Assembly (NCBI RefSeq): GCF_015674855.1
Contig: NZ_JADMLG010000005.1
Location: 429,587-493,586, forward strand
Direction: 5' to 3'
Source: Nocardia bovistercoris
GTDB lineage: Bacteria; Actinomycetota; Actinomycetes; Mycobacteriales; Mycobacteriaceae
Length of the DNA stretch: 64,000 nucleotides
Both the position numbers and the translations under genes were made by a program. Each line of letters begins with the position of its first letter. The stretch's first letter is position 1. Of this stretch, positions 1 through 8,721 are shown piece after piece. Below the pieces are notes generated by a model, which searched no databases, was not told where the DNA came from, and was given only the letters and a program-made list of their open reading frames with translations.

Positions 1-1248
1 CAGTTCACCGTCGGCGCGACGCCGCACGAGATCACCGGTGCGATACATCCGCGCGCCAGCGCACGCCCCGAAAGGGTTGGCCACGAACCGTTCCGAGGTC
101 AGAGCGGCGCGCCCGAGGTAGCCGCGAGCCAGCGCGTGACCCGACAGATACAGTTCACCGCTCACCCCGACCGGCACCGGACGCAGACGCGCGTCGAGCA
201 CCACCACGCCGACGCCGGGCAGCGCGGACCCGATGGTGACCGGCGCGTCGGGACACATGGCGCCGGTCCCGGTGGCCAGAATCGTGGCCTCGGTCGGCCC
301 GTACCCGTTGTAGAAGGCCCGGCCGCGCGTCGCCCACCGTTGGACCAGTCCCGGCCCGAACGCGTCACCGGCGACCACGACGACCCGCAGGTCCTCGAAG
401 CGCCCCGGCTCGACCGACTCCAATGCCGCCGGAGTGATCACCAGGTGCGTAACCCGTTCCCGCCATAGCAGTTCGGCGAGTTCGGGCCCGCCGAACACGG
501 TCGGCGGCGCGACCACGAGGGTCGCGCCCGCTCCGAAGGCGAGCAGGAATTCCAGCACCGACACATCGAAATTCGGCGAGCACACGTGCAGTACCCGCGC
601 GGTCGAATCCACCGCGTACCGCTCGCGCAGGGCTCCGACCAGCGCGGCCAGTCCGGTGTGGGTCACCACGACGCCTTTGGGCCTGCCCGTCGACCCGGAC
701 GTGTAGATCACATAGGCCGCATGCTGTTCGGTGATCGCGCGCACCCGGTCCACATACGAGACGGGATGTGCGGCCCGCGCGGCGATCAGGTCCCGCTGCC
801 GCGGATCGTCGAGTTCGAGCCATTCGATCTCGGCGCCGAACATCTCGCGATGCGCGGTATCGGTGAGCCCGAGCACCGCGCCGGAATCGATGAGGATGAA
901 TGCGGCGCGCTCACGCGGCAGTGCGGGGTCGACCGGCACGTAGGCCGCGCCGGTCTTGGCGATCGCCCACACGGCGAGCACGGATTCGATCGAACGCGGC
1001 ACGCCGACGGCGACCACGTCGCCCGGACCGACACCGCGCGCGATCAGTTCGCGCGCGAGCCGGGACGAGAATGCGTCCACCCGGGAATAGCTGAGTTCCC
1101 GGCCGCCGGCGTCGTCACCGTCGGACCCTGCCCGCACCGCGATGGCGTCGGCGGCGGATTCCACGGCCGCGCTCAGCAGCTGAACGAACAGCGGTCCCGT
1201 CGACCGGCGCCTGCTCCGACCGCGCGGAGCCCGGCGTGCCCCATCCAT
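1..1248 (-). CDS. Non-ribosomal peptide synthetase, N-terminal adenylation domain (partial)
   Basis: The first module of an NRPS, cut by the window edge at base 1. The frame opens with ATG at 1248 after an in-frame stop at 1260, with a basic N-terminus (MDGARRAPRGRSRRR) followed directly by an adenylation domain, so no condensation domain precedes it. Visible core motifs, in order: the LSYSRVDAFSSRLAR region (A1), the AMP-binding loop YVIYTSGSTGRPKGV (A3, near base 700), FDVSVLEFL with the substrate-carboxamide/amine Asp (A4), NGYGPTEAT (A5), GELYLSG and RTGDLV (A6/A7). It is predicted to activate an amino acid as its adenylate in the cytoplasm; the residues that set specificity do not match a code I can name with confidence. 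The LuxR-type gene just upstream on the same strand may control it (inference). Thioester carrier and later modules lie outside the window. Confidence 0.93.
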   Translation of the reverse strand, partial: MDGARRAPRGRSRRRSTGPLFVQLLSAAVESAADAIAVRAGSDGDDAGGRELSYSRVDAFSSRLARELIARGVGPGDVVAVGVPRSIESVLAVWAIAKTGAAYVPVDPALPRERAAFILIDSGAVLGLTDTAHREMFGAEIEWLELDDPRQRDLIAARAAHPVSYVDRVRAITEQHAAYVIYTSGSTGRPKGVVVTHTGLAALVGALRERYAVDSTARVLHVCSPNFDVSVLEFLLAFGAGATLVVAPPTVFGGPELAELLWRERVTHLVITPAALESVEPGRFEDLRVVVVAGDAFGPGLVQRWATRGRAFYNGYGPTEATILATGTGAMCPDAPVTIGSALPGVGVVVLDARLRPVPVGVSGELYLSGHALARGYLGRAALTSERFVANPFGACAGARMYRTGDLVRRRADGEL

Positions 1249-1459
1249 CAGCGTCCATCATTCCTCTCGCGTCGAGCCTGCCGATAGCGCCGAAACCCAC
1301 CAACCCGGCTGGATCCCGGACCACCCGACGGCGGAGGGATGTCGAACGAAGCAAGAGGTATCGATTTTCGGGGCTTGCGCCCCAATCAGACCACAGGTAA
1401 CGCGATCGCGACGGGTGAGCGAAATCCGCCCGAACGGTGTATGGAGTGCGTTAGCCGAG

Positions 1460-2539
1460 TTATAGCCAGCCGCGCCGAGTCGCCTGAACACCGGCCTGGA
1501 AACGGGTGCTCGCGCCGAGCCGCTCCAGCAGCCTGGCCGTGCGGCGCACCACCGTGCGACGCGACATCCCGAGTCGGCGGGCGATGGTGTCGTCGGTGGC
1601 GCCGAGGCCCATCAGCGTCAGGATGGCCTTGTCGCGTTCGTCGAGTTCCTCCGCGCTCGGATTCACCGAGATGGGTGCGGCCAGCGCCCACAGCACGTCG
1701 AAGGTCTTGACGAGCAGCCGCAGCGCGGGCGACCCGGTGATCCGCAGCCCCATCGGGTCGGGGCGGCGTTCGTCGGTGTGCAGCACCAGACTCGCGCGAT
1801 CGTCGTCGCTGATGATGAGTTTGAACGGCGGCTCGGGCAGCGTACGTGCCTGTGCGCCACTGGCATTGGTGGCAAGCGCGTGCCGCAGCCGTTCGGCGTC
1901 CTGGTAGATGGTGTCCTGATACAGGGTCTGATATCGGATCCCGTCACCGAGACGAGCGCGTTTGAGCAGGAAAAGACGCTGTTCGCGCTCGGTATCGCTG
2001 AGGAACGGGCCGCGTTCGATGAGTTTCACGCAGCCGTGCGCCGCGGTCTGCATCTCTTCGAAATCGGCCAGCATCTCGAGCCGCTCGAAGACCGGGACCA
2101 CCGCGCCCTGTGAGCGGGGTGAACGCCGGACCGAGCGGAAGGTCTCACTGAGTCGCGCGGCTGTGGCATGCATTTGGTTGATGGCCTGCTGTCTGCGCTT
2201 GGCTTCGGATTCGGACAGCGATTCTGGTGCGTGGGCGTCCCATACGGGTTCACCGCCCGCACCTTCGAGTTTGATCACGGCCTGCAGATCGCAGAGTACT
2301 TCCAGCGATTCGGCGGCCGCTTCCGTTGAAATACTCAAGTAACCCGCGATATCGGCGAGTGCGGAGCGCGGATGGTGGACGAGTGCGGCGTAGGTGCGGC
2401 CGTGGGCGGTTCCGGGTTCGAAGATGTCGCCGAGTTCTGTCACGACACGCGCCTGACGATCGCCCGCCCGTGGCGGTTTGCGGTGGTCGGGCTCGGCCGC
2501 GCGGTACTCATCCGACCGCCGGTGTGCCGCGACCCTCAT
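1460..2539 (-). CDS. LuxR-family transcriptional regulator
   Basis: A 359-residue protein ending in a LuxR-type helix-turn-helix (about residues 295-345: DERDKAILTLMGLGATDD, TIARRLGMSRRTVVRR). The N-terminal part resembles a TrmB/winged-helix segment (TYAALVHHPRSALADIAGYL, about residues 48-70), and the middle looks like a PLD-type or ligand-sensing region. This is the layout of stand-alone LuxR regulators that often flank actinobacterial NRPS genes. It lies 211 bp upstream of the NRPS on the same strand, so pathway-specific control is plausible but inferred. The start is uncertain: no good ribosome site precedes the ATG at 2539, and a GTG near 2443 would give a shorter protein that still keeps both domains. 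Confidence 0.82.
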   Translation of the reverse strand: MRVAAHRRSDEYRAAEPDHRKPPRAGDRQARVVTELGDIFEPGTAHGRTYAALVHHPRSALADIAGYLSISTEAAAESLEVLCDLQAVIKLEGAGGEPVWDAHAPESLSESEAKRRQQAINQMHATAARLSETFRSVRRSPRSQGAVVPVFERLEMLADFEEMQTAAHGCVKLIERGPFLSDTEREQRLFLLKRARLGDGIRYQTLYQDTIYQDAERLRHALATNASGAQARTLPEPPFKLIISDDDRASLVLHTDERRPDPMGLRITGSPALRLLVKTFDVLWALAAPISVNPSAEELDERDKAILTLMGLGATDDTIARRLGMSRRTVVRRTARLLERLGASTRFQAGVQATRRGWL

Positions 2540-2588
2540 GTGATATTCCCGGGTACGAGATGTGAAAGCTCAAACCGGACAATGACTC

Positions 2589-3470
2589 TCAGTGCTCGGA
2601 GGGACCCCAGTGCATCGGCACGCCCTTGGCGGCCAGGTAGGGCATCGGATCGATCTTGCTGCCGCCCTGATCCCAGATCTCCAGGTGCAGATGCGGACCG
2701 GTGGACTGCCCACGATTGCCGACGGTGGCGATGACATCGCCCGCGCGGACCTTCTGGCCCACATTGACGAGCATGTCGTTGACGTGACCGTAGACAGCGG
2801 TGGTGCCGTCTTCCTGTAATACCCGCACCCACAGGCCGAATCCCGACGCGGGCCCGGCCTCGATGACCGTGCCGTTGCTGACCGAGTGGATCGGCGCGCC
2901 GAGGTAGTCGGCGAAGTCGAGGCCGTAATGGAACTCGCCCCAACGACTTCCGAATCCGGAGCTGATGGCGCCCGCGACCGGACGGACCGCAGCGGGCGCG
3001 GGTGCGACCTGCTGCTGCACGCCCTTGAGAATGTCTTCGACCTGGGCCAGCGGGCCCGCGATCTCGGGCGTCAGGTTGTTGATGCCGAACGGCGCCGCCA
3101 CCGGAGCGGCGGCGACCGGAGCGGCCTCGGCGACCGGAGCGGGCGCGGACACTTCCTGAACGGCAGGGGAAGCGAACTTCGCCTGGGTGGCTACTTCGTT
3201 GGTGCCGTGGAAGGTGATCGGCTCGGCGGCCGTGGCGGCATCCTCGGCGTCGTGACCCGTGAGCGGGGCCGCGATCGCCGGGGCGACCTGAGAGACGGTG
3301 CCGACCAGCGCGCCCATCGCGACCGCGGCGCCCGCCGCCATCCTGATGCGCTCACCTGAGGACGACTCCGCGCGATGCCGCGTAGGCCGCACGGTGACAC
3401 CTTCGCCATGGAGATCGCCGATGAGATCCATGACGGTGATGGAAGTGGGGCCTACCCGGTGGTGCGACAA
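2589..3470 (-). CDS. Secreted M23-family metallopeptidase (LytM domain)
   Basis: A 293-residue exported peptidoglycan hydrolase. A hydrophobic signal or anchor segment (MAAGAAVAMGALVGTVSQVA, about residues 44-63) is followed by an Ala/Pro/Val-rich linker (to about residue 165) and a C-terminal LytM domain. The zinc-site signatures are HYGLDFA (about residue 181) and HLHLEIW (about residue 260), so the catalytic set looks intact. Proteins of this family cut peptide cross-links during growth and division in mycolata. TTG at 3470 is the likely start, preceded by AGGACG at a 7-nt spacing. The leader between 3471 and 3600 is rich in repeats (separate entry). The gene diverges from the nitronate monooxygenase gene. 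Confidence 0.88.
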   Translation of the reverse strand: MSHHRVGPTSITVMDLIGDLHGEGVTVRPTRHRAESSSGERIRMAAGAAVAMGALVGTVSQVAPAIAAPLTGHDAEDAATAAEPITFHGTNEVATQAKFASPAVQEVSAPAPVAEAAPVAAAPVAAPFGINNLTPEIAGPLAQVEDILKGVQQQVAPAPAAVRPVAGAISSGFGSRWGEFHYGLDFADYLGAPIHSVSNGTVIEAGPASGFGLWVRVLQEDGTTAVYGHVNDMLVNVGQKVRAGDVIATVGNRGQSTGPHLHLEIWDQGGSKIDPMPYLAAKGVPMHWGPSEH

Positions 3471-3485
3471 TGTTTCGTCCTAGCG

Positions 3486-3588
3486 TCCGACCTACATTGG
3501 TCTCCGACCTACAGTGCTCAACGGAGCCGCTACAGTTACCTCGCTCGGTAAACCCGAAACTTTGTAACGTTTCGGCATCCGCTGTGAC
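3486..3588 (-). promoter_or_regulatory. Repeat-rich leader of the M23 peptidase gene, possible MtrA-type sites
   Basis: Read on the minus strand, the leader holds GTCACAGCG (3588-3580), a perfect 6-bp-arm inverted repeat CGAAAC-N8-GTTTCG (3574-3555) with GTTAC in its loop, and two direct copies of TGTAGGTCGGA (3513-3503 and 3496-3486) 17 bp apart. GTCACA and GTAACG-like elements resemble reported MtrA boxes in mycobacterial and corynebacterial cell-wall hydrolase promoters; that match is from memory and is inference. The sites and spacings are seen directly. Confidence 0.4.
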
Positions 3589-3784
3589 GGGAACTCTACC
3601 CTGTCGTGACCATTTCGCAACCTTCGTTGCCCATCTTTTTGGAAATACGCAGCTGAGCGGGCATTTTTACGCGTAACGATCAGTGTTCGCGGGCGTTACC
3701 GAACGCCCCCGCGCCTGCCACCGACAGACATCGGCGCAAACGCGTCACGACCGCGCGATGCGGCCGAGCGACCAGACTCGTCTG

Positions 3785-4864
3785 ATGATCATCGACGAAC
3801 TGCGCGTCCCGATCGTCCTTGCCCCCATGGCGGGCGGCCCATCGACCCCGGAACTGACCGTCGCCGTCGCCGAAGCGGGCGGCCTCGGCCTGCTCGCCGC
3901 GGGCTATCTCACCGCCGCCGACCTGGCCGCCCGGATCGAGGCCACCCGCACGGGCATCGACGCGGCCGCCGCACCCGCGGCCTTCGGCGTCAACCTCTTC
4001 GTCCCCGGCCCCGCGACCCCGCCGGAACGCTTCTCCGACTACCTGACCGAACTCCGCGCCACCCACGACCTCGGCGCCCCGAGATACGACACCGACGACT
4101 GGCAGGCCAAACTCGACCTGCTCGTCGCCGCCCCGGTCCCCGTGGCGACCTTCACCTTCGGCTGCCCCACCGCGGCGGAGACCGAGCGACTGCACGCGGC
4201 CGGTTCCGAGGTCTGGGTCACCGTGACCTGCGTAGCCGAGGCCGAGATCGCGGCGGCAGCGGGCGCCGACGTACTCGTCGCGCAGGGCGCCGAGGCGGGC
4301 GGCCACCGCGCCGTCTTCACCGATCGGGTCGCCGACGACCAGGTCGACCCGATCGGCCTGCTCGCCCTACTCCAATTACTCACGTCCTCCTGCGCCCTCC
4401 CTGTCGTCGCGACGGGCGGCATCACCACCGGCGCGGGCATCGCGGCCGTGCTGGCCGCGGGCGCGAGCGCGGCCCAACTCGGCACCGCGTTCCTGCGCTG
4501 CCGGGAGGCGGGCACGAATCCGGTGCACCGCGCCGCCGTCGGCACCGCGACCCCGACCATGCTGACCCGCGCCTTCACCGGCCGCAGGGCACGCGGCGTG
4601 CGCAACCGCTTCCTGGTGGACCACAGCGCGTCCGCACCGGTCGCCTACCCGGAAATCCACTACGCCACCGCACCGCTGCGGGCTGCGGCCCGGAACGCGG
4701 GCAATCCCGAAGAAGTGAACCTCTGGGCTGGTCAGACTCAATCGCTAGCCCCGGAGCTACCGGCAGGCGAACTGGTGGCGAAGCTCACCGGTGAGACGAA
4801 AACCGCACTGAACGCGGCACTTTTCGCGGCGAATCCAGGATTGTTGACAACGACTTTCGTTTAG
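3785..4864 (+). CDS. Nitronate monooxygenase / NAD(P)H-dependent flavin oxidoreductase
   Basis: A 359-residue TIM-barrel flavoenzyme of the 2-nitropropane dioxygenase family. It begins with the typical LRVPIVLAPMAGGPSTPEL (FMN-binding first strand), followed by AEAGGLGLLAAGYL, then GAEAGGHR (about residue 175) and VATGGITTGAGIAAVLAAGA (phosphate-binding loop, about residues 215-235). Family members oxidise alkyl nitronates using FMN and O2, often as detoxifying enzymes. The ATG at 3785 is chosen because the conserved family start (MIIDELRVP) falls there; ATG 3758 and the longer frame from 3683 add only a non-conserved tail. It is divergent from the M23 gene and 52 bp upstream of the SCO5389-like gene on the same strand. 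Confidence 0.88.
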   Translation: MIIDELRVPIVLAPMAGGPSTPELTVAVAEAGGLGLLAAGYLTAADLAARIEATRTGIDAAAAPAAFGVNLFVPGPATPPERFSDYLTELRATHDLGAPRYDTDDWQAKLDLLVAAPVPVATFTFGCPTAAETERLHAAGSEVWVTVTCVAEAEIAAAAGADVLVAQGAEAGGHRAVFTDRVADDQVDPIGLLALLQLLTSSCALPVVATGGITTGAGIAAVLAAGASAAQLGTAFLRCREAGTNPVHRAAVGTATPTMLTRAFTGRRARGVRNRFLVDHSASAPVAYPEIHYATAPLRAAARNAGNPEEVNLWAGQTQSLAPELPAGELVAKLTGETKTALNAALFAANPGLLTTTFV

Positions 4865-4916
4865 AATCGAATGACATCGCATCGCCATCAACCCCCAACC
4901 CATGGAGGAGAGCGCC

Positions 4917-5309
4917 ATGTCCCTCGATGTTCCCGCCGCACTACTCGAACGTGCCGAAGCAGGCGAAGTCGACGACGCCGACTTCGTCGAATGTGTCCGC
5001 GTCTCGCTGCCGTACGCGTGGGAGGTGGTCAGTCGAGTGGCGGGCGAATTGCGTTCGGGCGCCGATGAATACGCCGACAACCTGGTAGCCCCGCCCGACG
5101 AGACGGCCCGAGGCCAGCTGCTGCGCGCCATGGCGTCCGACGCCATCCGCGGCGGCCTGGAACGGCATTTCGGCGTCAAACTCGCCTTCCAGAACTGCCA
5201 CCGGGTCGCGGCCTTCCCGCTGTCCTCGGTCGGCGGCGACACCTACACCCGCTTCATCGGCACCAGGGCGCAGCTGCTCAACCAGAACCCGGAACTGCGC
5301 AACTGCTAG
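4917..5309 (+). CDS. SCO5389-family protein of unknown function
   Basis: A 130-residue soluble protein matching the conserved actinobacterial SCO5389 family, which I recognise from the segments DFVECVRVSLPYAWEVVSR, ARGQLLRAMASDAIRGGLER and LAFQNCHRVAAFPL and the ending TRAQLLNQNPELR(N/D)C. No catalytic motif or membrane segment is visible and no function is established. ATG 4917 is preferred over ATG 4902 because GGAGGAG (4904-4910) then lies at a 6-nt spacing. It ends just before a strong double hairpin shared with the convergent acyl-CoA synthetase gene. Confidence 0.85.
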   Translation: MSLDVPAALLERAEAGEVDDADFVECVRVSLPYAWEVVSRVAGELRSGADEYADNLVAPPDETARGQLLRAMASDAIRGGLERHFGVKLAFQNCHRVAAFPLSSVGGDTYTRFIGTRAQLLNQNPELRNC

Positions 5310-5319
5310 CCGCGCGGGA

Positions 5320-5379
5320 GGACGGTCGTCGACCGTCCGGTGCGTGGAATCCGTAACGCATCAGGGGATTCCACGCACC
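5320..5379. terminator. Double hairpin between convergent genes
   Basis: Two perfect inverted repeats stand back to back: GGACGGTC-GTC-GACCGTCC (5320-5338), then 14-bp arms GGTGCGTGGAATCC / GGATTCCACGCACC (5339-5352 and 5366-5379) with a 13-nt spacer. Lying between convergent stop codons, they are a likely bidirectional terminator; no U-tract is present, which is usual at this GC content. Confidence 0.75.
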
Positions 5380-5386
5380 CCGGCGG

Positions 5387-7033
5387 TCAGCCCAGCGTGG
5401 TGACCTCCAGGTCGCCGTCCGCGAACTGGGCCCGCAACCGCTTCTTGTCGAACTTCCCGACGCTGGTCTTCGGCACCTCCGCGATGAAGGTCCACCGTTC
5501 CGGCAGCTGCCATTTCGCGAACTTGTCGGCGAGGAACTCGCGCAACTCGCCCGCCTGATCCGCGCCCGGCTCGGCCCCTTCCTTCAGCACGATGGCCACC
5601 AGCGGCCGTTCGTCCCACTTCTCGTCGGGCACGCCGATCACCGCGGCCTCGGCCACCGCGGGATGCCCCATCACCGCGTTCTCCAGATCGACCGAGGAGA
5701 TCCACTCGCCGCCGGACTTGATCACGTCCTTCGACCGGTCGACCAGGGTCAGATACCCGTTCGGGGTGATCTTGCCCACGTCACCGGTGCGCAGCCAGCC
5801 GTCGTCGAACTTCTCCGGATCCACCGAGCCGCCGTCCGGCGCGTAGTACGAGCCGGTGATCCACGGACCGCGAACCTGCAACTCCCCCAGCGACTCCCCG
5901 TCGTTGGGCACCACCGTGCCGTCGTCGGCCACCAGCCGCGCCTGCACCGTCGCCGGGAACCGCCCCTGCGTGTAGCGGTAGGCCCATTCCTCGTCACCCG
6001 ACACGTCGACCGGCGGATGGGAGACGCTGCCGAGCGGCGAGGTCTCGGTCATGCCCCAGGCGTGCAGGATGCGCACGCCGTACTTCTCCTGGAAGGCGTG
6101 CATCATCGCGGGCGGCACCGCCGAACCGCCGACCACCACCGTGCGCAGATGCGAGATGTCCTGCGGCTGCGCGGCGAGTCCGGCCAGCACACCGCCCCAG
6201 ATGGTCGGCACCGCGGCCGCGAAGGTCGGCTTTTCGACGGCCATCATCTCCAGCAGCGGTCCCGGCTGCAGAAAACGGTCCGGCATCAGCACATTCGCAC
6301 CCGACATCAGCGCCGCGTACGGCAGTCCCCAGGCGTTCGCGTGGAACAGCGGCACGATGGCGAGCACCTTGTCGAAGTCGGTGAACCCCATGCTGTTCGG
6401 GGAGATCACCTGCATGGCGTGCAGCCAGTTGGACCGGTGCGAATACACCACGCCCTTCGGGTCGCCGGTGGTGCCCGAGGTGTAACACATCGCCGCGGCG
6501 CTGCGTTCGTCGATCACCGGGAAGTCGTAGGTATCCGGCTGCGCGGCGAGCAGTTCGGTGTAGGAGTGCACCTGAACGCCTTCGGGCGCCTCGAGCGCCG
6601 CCGCGTCCCCGTTGGCGACGATCACGTGCCGCACCGTCTTCAGATTCGGCAGGTACTGCGCGAACATCGGCAGCAGCGTGCCGTCCACGATGACAACCTG
6701 GTCCTCGGCGTGATTGGCCACGTACACCAGTTGCTCGGGAAAGAGCCTGATATTGAGCGCGTGCAGCACCGCCCCCATGGCGGGCACGGCGATGTAGGCG
6801 ACCATGTGCTCGTTGTTGTTCCACATGAAGGTGGCGACCCGGTCGCCGACGCCGATGCCGAGCCCGCGCAGCGCGTTGGCCAGCCGAGCCGATTCCGTGC
6901 CGAGTTCACGGAAGGTCATCGTGCGCACGCCGGTCCCGGTCCACGTGGAGACGACGCTGTCGCCGCGGAAGGTGGACGCGTAACGCAACAGGGTGGCCAG
7001 CGACAACGGCTCGTCCTGCATGGTGCTCAACAT
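5387..7033 (-). CDS. Fatty-acyl-CoA synthetase (AMP-binding, FadD family)
   Basis: A 548-residue acyl-activating enzyme that makes acyl-CoA from fatty acid, ATP and CoA. The AMP-binding loop MCYTSGTTGDPKGVVYSH is at about residues 183-200, the A5-like motif WGMTETSPLG at about 320, the GELQVRGPWI and WLRTGDVGKI motifs at about 410-445, and the C-terminal catalytic Lys region KTSVGKFDKKRLR near residue 530. This is the medium/long-chain FadD layout at normal length. The start is ATG 7033 with AAGGAG 5 nt upstream; the frame extends further without coding character. It diverges from an acyl-CoA dehydrogenase gene across a 364-bp region with a palindromic operator, suggesting joint control of a fatty-acid catabolic step. 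Confidence 0.92.
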   Translation of the reverse strand: MLSTMQDEPLSLATLLRYASTFRGDSVVSTWTGTGVRTMTFRELGTESARLANALRGLGIGVGDRVATFMWNNNEHMVAYIAVPAMGAVLHALNIRLFPEQLVYVANHAEDQVVIVDGTLLPMFAQYLPNLKTVRHVIVANGDAAALEAPEGVQVHSYTELLAAQPDTYDFPVIDERSAAAMCYTSGTTGDPKGVVYSHRSNWLHAMQVISPNSMGFTDFDKVLAIVPLFHANAWGLPYAALMSGANVLMPDRFLQPGPLLEMMAVEKPTFAAAVPTIWGGVLAGLAAQPQDISHLRTVVVGGSAVPPAMMHAFQEKYGVRILHAWGMTETSPLGSVSHPPVDVSGDEEWAYRYTQGRFPATVQARLVADDGTVVPNDGESLGELQVRGPWITGSYYAPDGGSVDPEKFDDGWLRTGDVGKITPNGYLTLVDRSKDVIKSGGEWISSVDLENAVMGHPAVAEAAVIGVPDEKWDERPLVAIVLKEGAEPGADQAGELREFLADKFAKWQLPERWTFIAEVPKTSVGKFDKKRLRAQFADGDLEVTTLG

Positions 7034-7334
7034 GGGAACTCCTTCATCCGCTGTGGCCGACATGAGCCACGTCACATCGGGGATGCTACCCAACGGTAGC
7101 CAATGCTCCGCCGGTTCCCGCCCACAGCCGATCGACCCATTCACGCCCCGACCGCATCCGGACGAACCCGACATTCAAAGCGACGCGAAACCGAACGTCC
7201 CACCTGCGCTCCGACCTCCGCGCTGTGAAACCGACCACCGCACGGAACCCGCGCCCGACGAGCGAACCCTCCCGCTACCGCACCGCGATCAACCCTTTCC
7301 GACGAAGATCACACCACCCCATCGCAATCACTTG

Positions 7335-7350
7335 GTTAATGGCGATTAAC
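7335..7350. promoter_or_regulatory. Palindromic operator in the divergent fadD / acyl-CoA dehydrogenase region
   Basis: GTTAAT-GGCG-ATTAAC is a perfect 16-bp palindrome 48 bp before the acyl-CoA dehydrogenase start, inside the 7034-7397 divergent region. Its size suits a TetR/FadR-type dimer. The rest of the 364-bp region shows no gene. Confidence 0.55.
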
Positions 7351-7397
7351 TCGCCCGCGCCCTTCCGCAAGCCGAATCAGCGCTGTACAACAGGGGT

Positions 7398-8540
7398 ATG
7401 CCAGTTGACCGGATGCTCCCGACACAGGAGTCACGCGACCTCATCGAGCTGACTCGCGATATCGCCGACAAGGTCCTCGAACCGCGAGTCGTCGACTGCG
7501 AGAAGACCGGGATCTACCCCGACGGCGTCCTGCCCGCACTCGGCGCAGCCGGACTGCTGAGCCTGCCGTACCCCGAGGAATTCGGCGGCGGCGGACAGCC
7601 TTACGAGGTCTACCTCCAGGTGCTCGAGGAGCTGGCGAGCCGGTGGGCTGCGGTCGCCGTCGCGGTGAGCGTGCACAGCCTGTCCTGCCATCCGCTGTTC
7701 GCCTACGGCACCGACGCCCAGCGCGACCGCTGGCTCGGCGACATGCTCTCCGGCGACACCGTCGGCGCCTACAGCCTGTCCGAACCACACGCCGGTTCCG
7801 ACGCCGCCGCACTGCGCTGCCGAGCCACAGCAGTCGACGGCGGATACCGCGTCACCGGCTCGAAAGCATGGATCACCAACGGCGGCCGCGCCGACTTCTA
7901 CACCCTGTTCGCCCGCACCGGCGAAGGTTCACGCGGCATCTCCTGCTTCCTCGTCCCCAACGACACCGAAGGCCTGAGCTTCGGCAAACCCGAAGAGAAG
8001 ATGGGCCTACGCGCCATCCCCACCACAACCGCCGCCTACGACGGCGCCTTCGTCCCCTCCGAACGCCGCATCGGCGCCGAAGGCCAAGGTCTGTCCATCG
8101 CATTCAGCGCCCTGGACTCCGGCCGCCTCGGAATCGCCGCCATCGCCACCGGACTGGCCCAACGCGCCCTCGACGACGCCGTCGCCTACGCCAAGGAACG
8201 CGAGGCTTTCGGCCGCCACATCATCGACCACCAGGGCCTCGGCTTCTTCCTGGCCGACATGGCCGCCGCCGTGGACTCCGCCCGCGCCACCTACCTCGAC
8301 GCCGCCCGCCGCCGCGACGCGGGCCTGCCGTATTCGCGCCAGGCCAGCGTCGCCAAACTGCTGGCCACCGACGCTGCCATGAAGGTCACCACCGACGCCG
8401 TGCAGGTCTTCGGCGGCTACGGCTACACCCAGGACTTCCCGGTCGAGCGCTATATGCGCGAGGCCAAGGTCATGCAGATCTTCGAAGGCACCAACCAGAT
8501 CCAGCGCCTCGTCATCGCGAGGGGGTTGGCGGCGAGCTGA
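7398..8540 (+). CDS. Acyl-CoA dehydrogenase
   Basis: A 380-residue FAD enzyme that forms the alpha-beta double bond in acyl-CoA. The standard signatures are seen: SLSEPHAGSDAAA (about residues 126-138, flavin and substrate loop), WITNGGRADFYTLFART (about 157-173), KEREAFGRHIIDHQGL (about 270-285) and the C-terminal FGGYGYTQDFPVERYMREAK with the catalytic-base segment QIFEGTNQIQR (Glu about 361). Length and motif order are normal for a short-chain-type enzyme. It pairs with the divergent acyl-CoA synthetase in a likely fatty-acid or branched-acid degradation function; the exact substrate cannot be read. Confidence 0.93.
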   Translation: MPVDRMLPTQESRDLIELTRDIADKVLEPRVVDCEKTGIYPDGVLPALGAAGLLSLPYPEEFGGGGQPYEVYLQVLEELASRWAAVAVAVSVHSLSCHPLFAYGTDAQRDRWLGDMLSGDTVGAYSLSEPHAGSDAAALRCRATAVDGGYRVTGSKAWITNGGRADFYTLFARTGEGSRGISCFLVPNDTEGLSFGKPEEKMGLRAIPTTTAAYDGAFVPSERRIGAEGQGLSIAFSALDSGRLGIAAIATGLAQRALDDAVAYAKEREAFGRHIIDHQGLGFFLADMAAAVDSARATYLDAARRRDAGLPYSRQASVAKLLATDAAMKVTTDAVQVFGGYGYTQDFPVERYMREAKVMQIFEGTNQIQRLVIARGLAAS

Positions 8541-8721
8541 TCGGCCTGCACAAATCCCCGCGCGGACCGCACGTATGCCCATTTCCGCGCGGCCCGCGGA
8601 TCAGCGGTCCATCGGCAGGCGGACAAAAGTGCCAGGGGCCGACAACCAATATGGCCGAAAATACGGATTCGATGTCCGCCGATCTCTCGATTCCGCAGGT
8701 CGGAGGTTTTAGGCTCGAAGT

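Noticed and set aside
3471..3680. c-di-AMP (ydaO-type) riboswitch before the M23 peptidase
   Set aside because: The conserved core could not be found; only direct and inverted repeats are visible.
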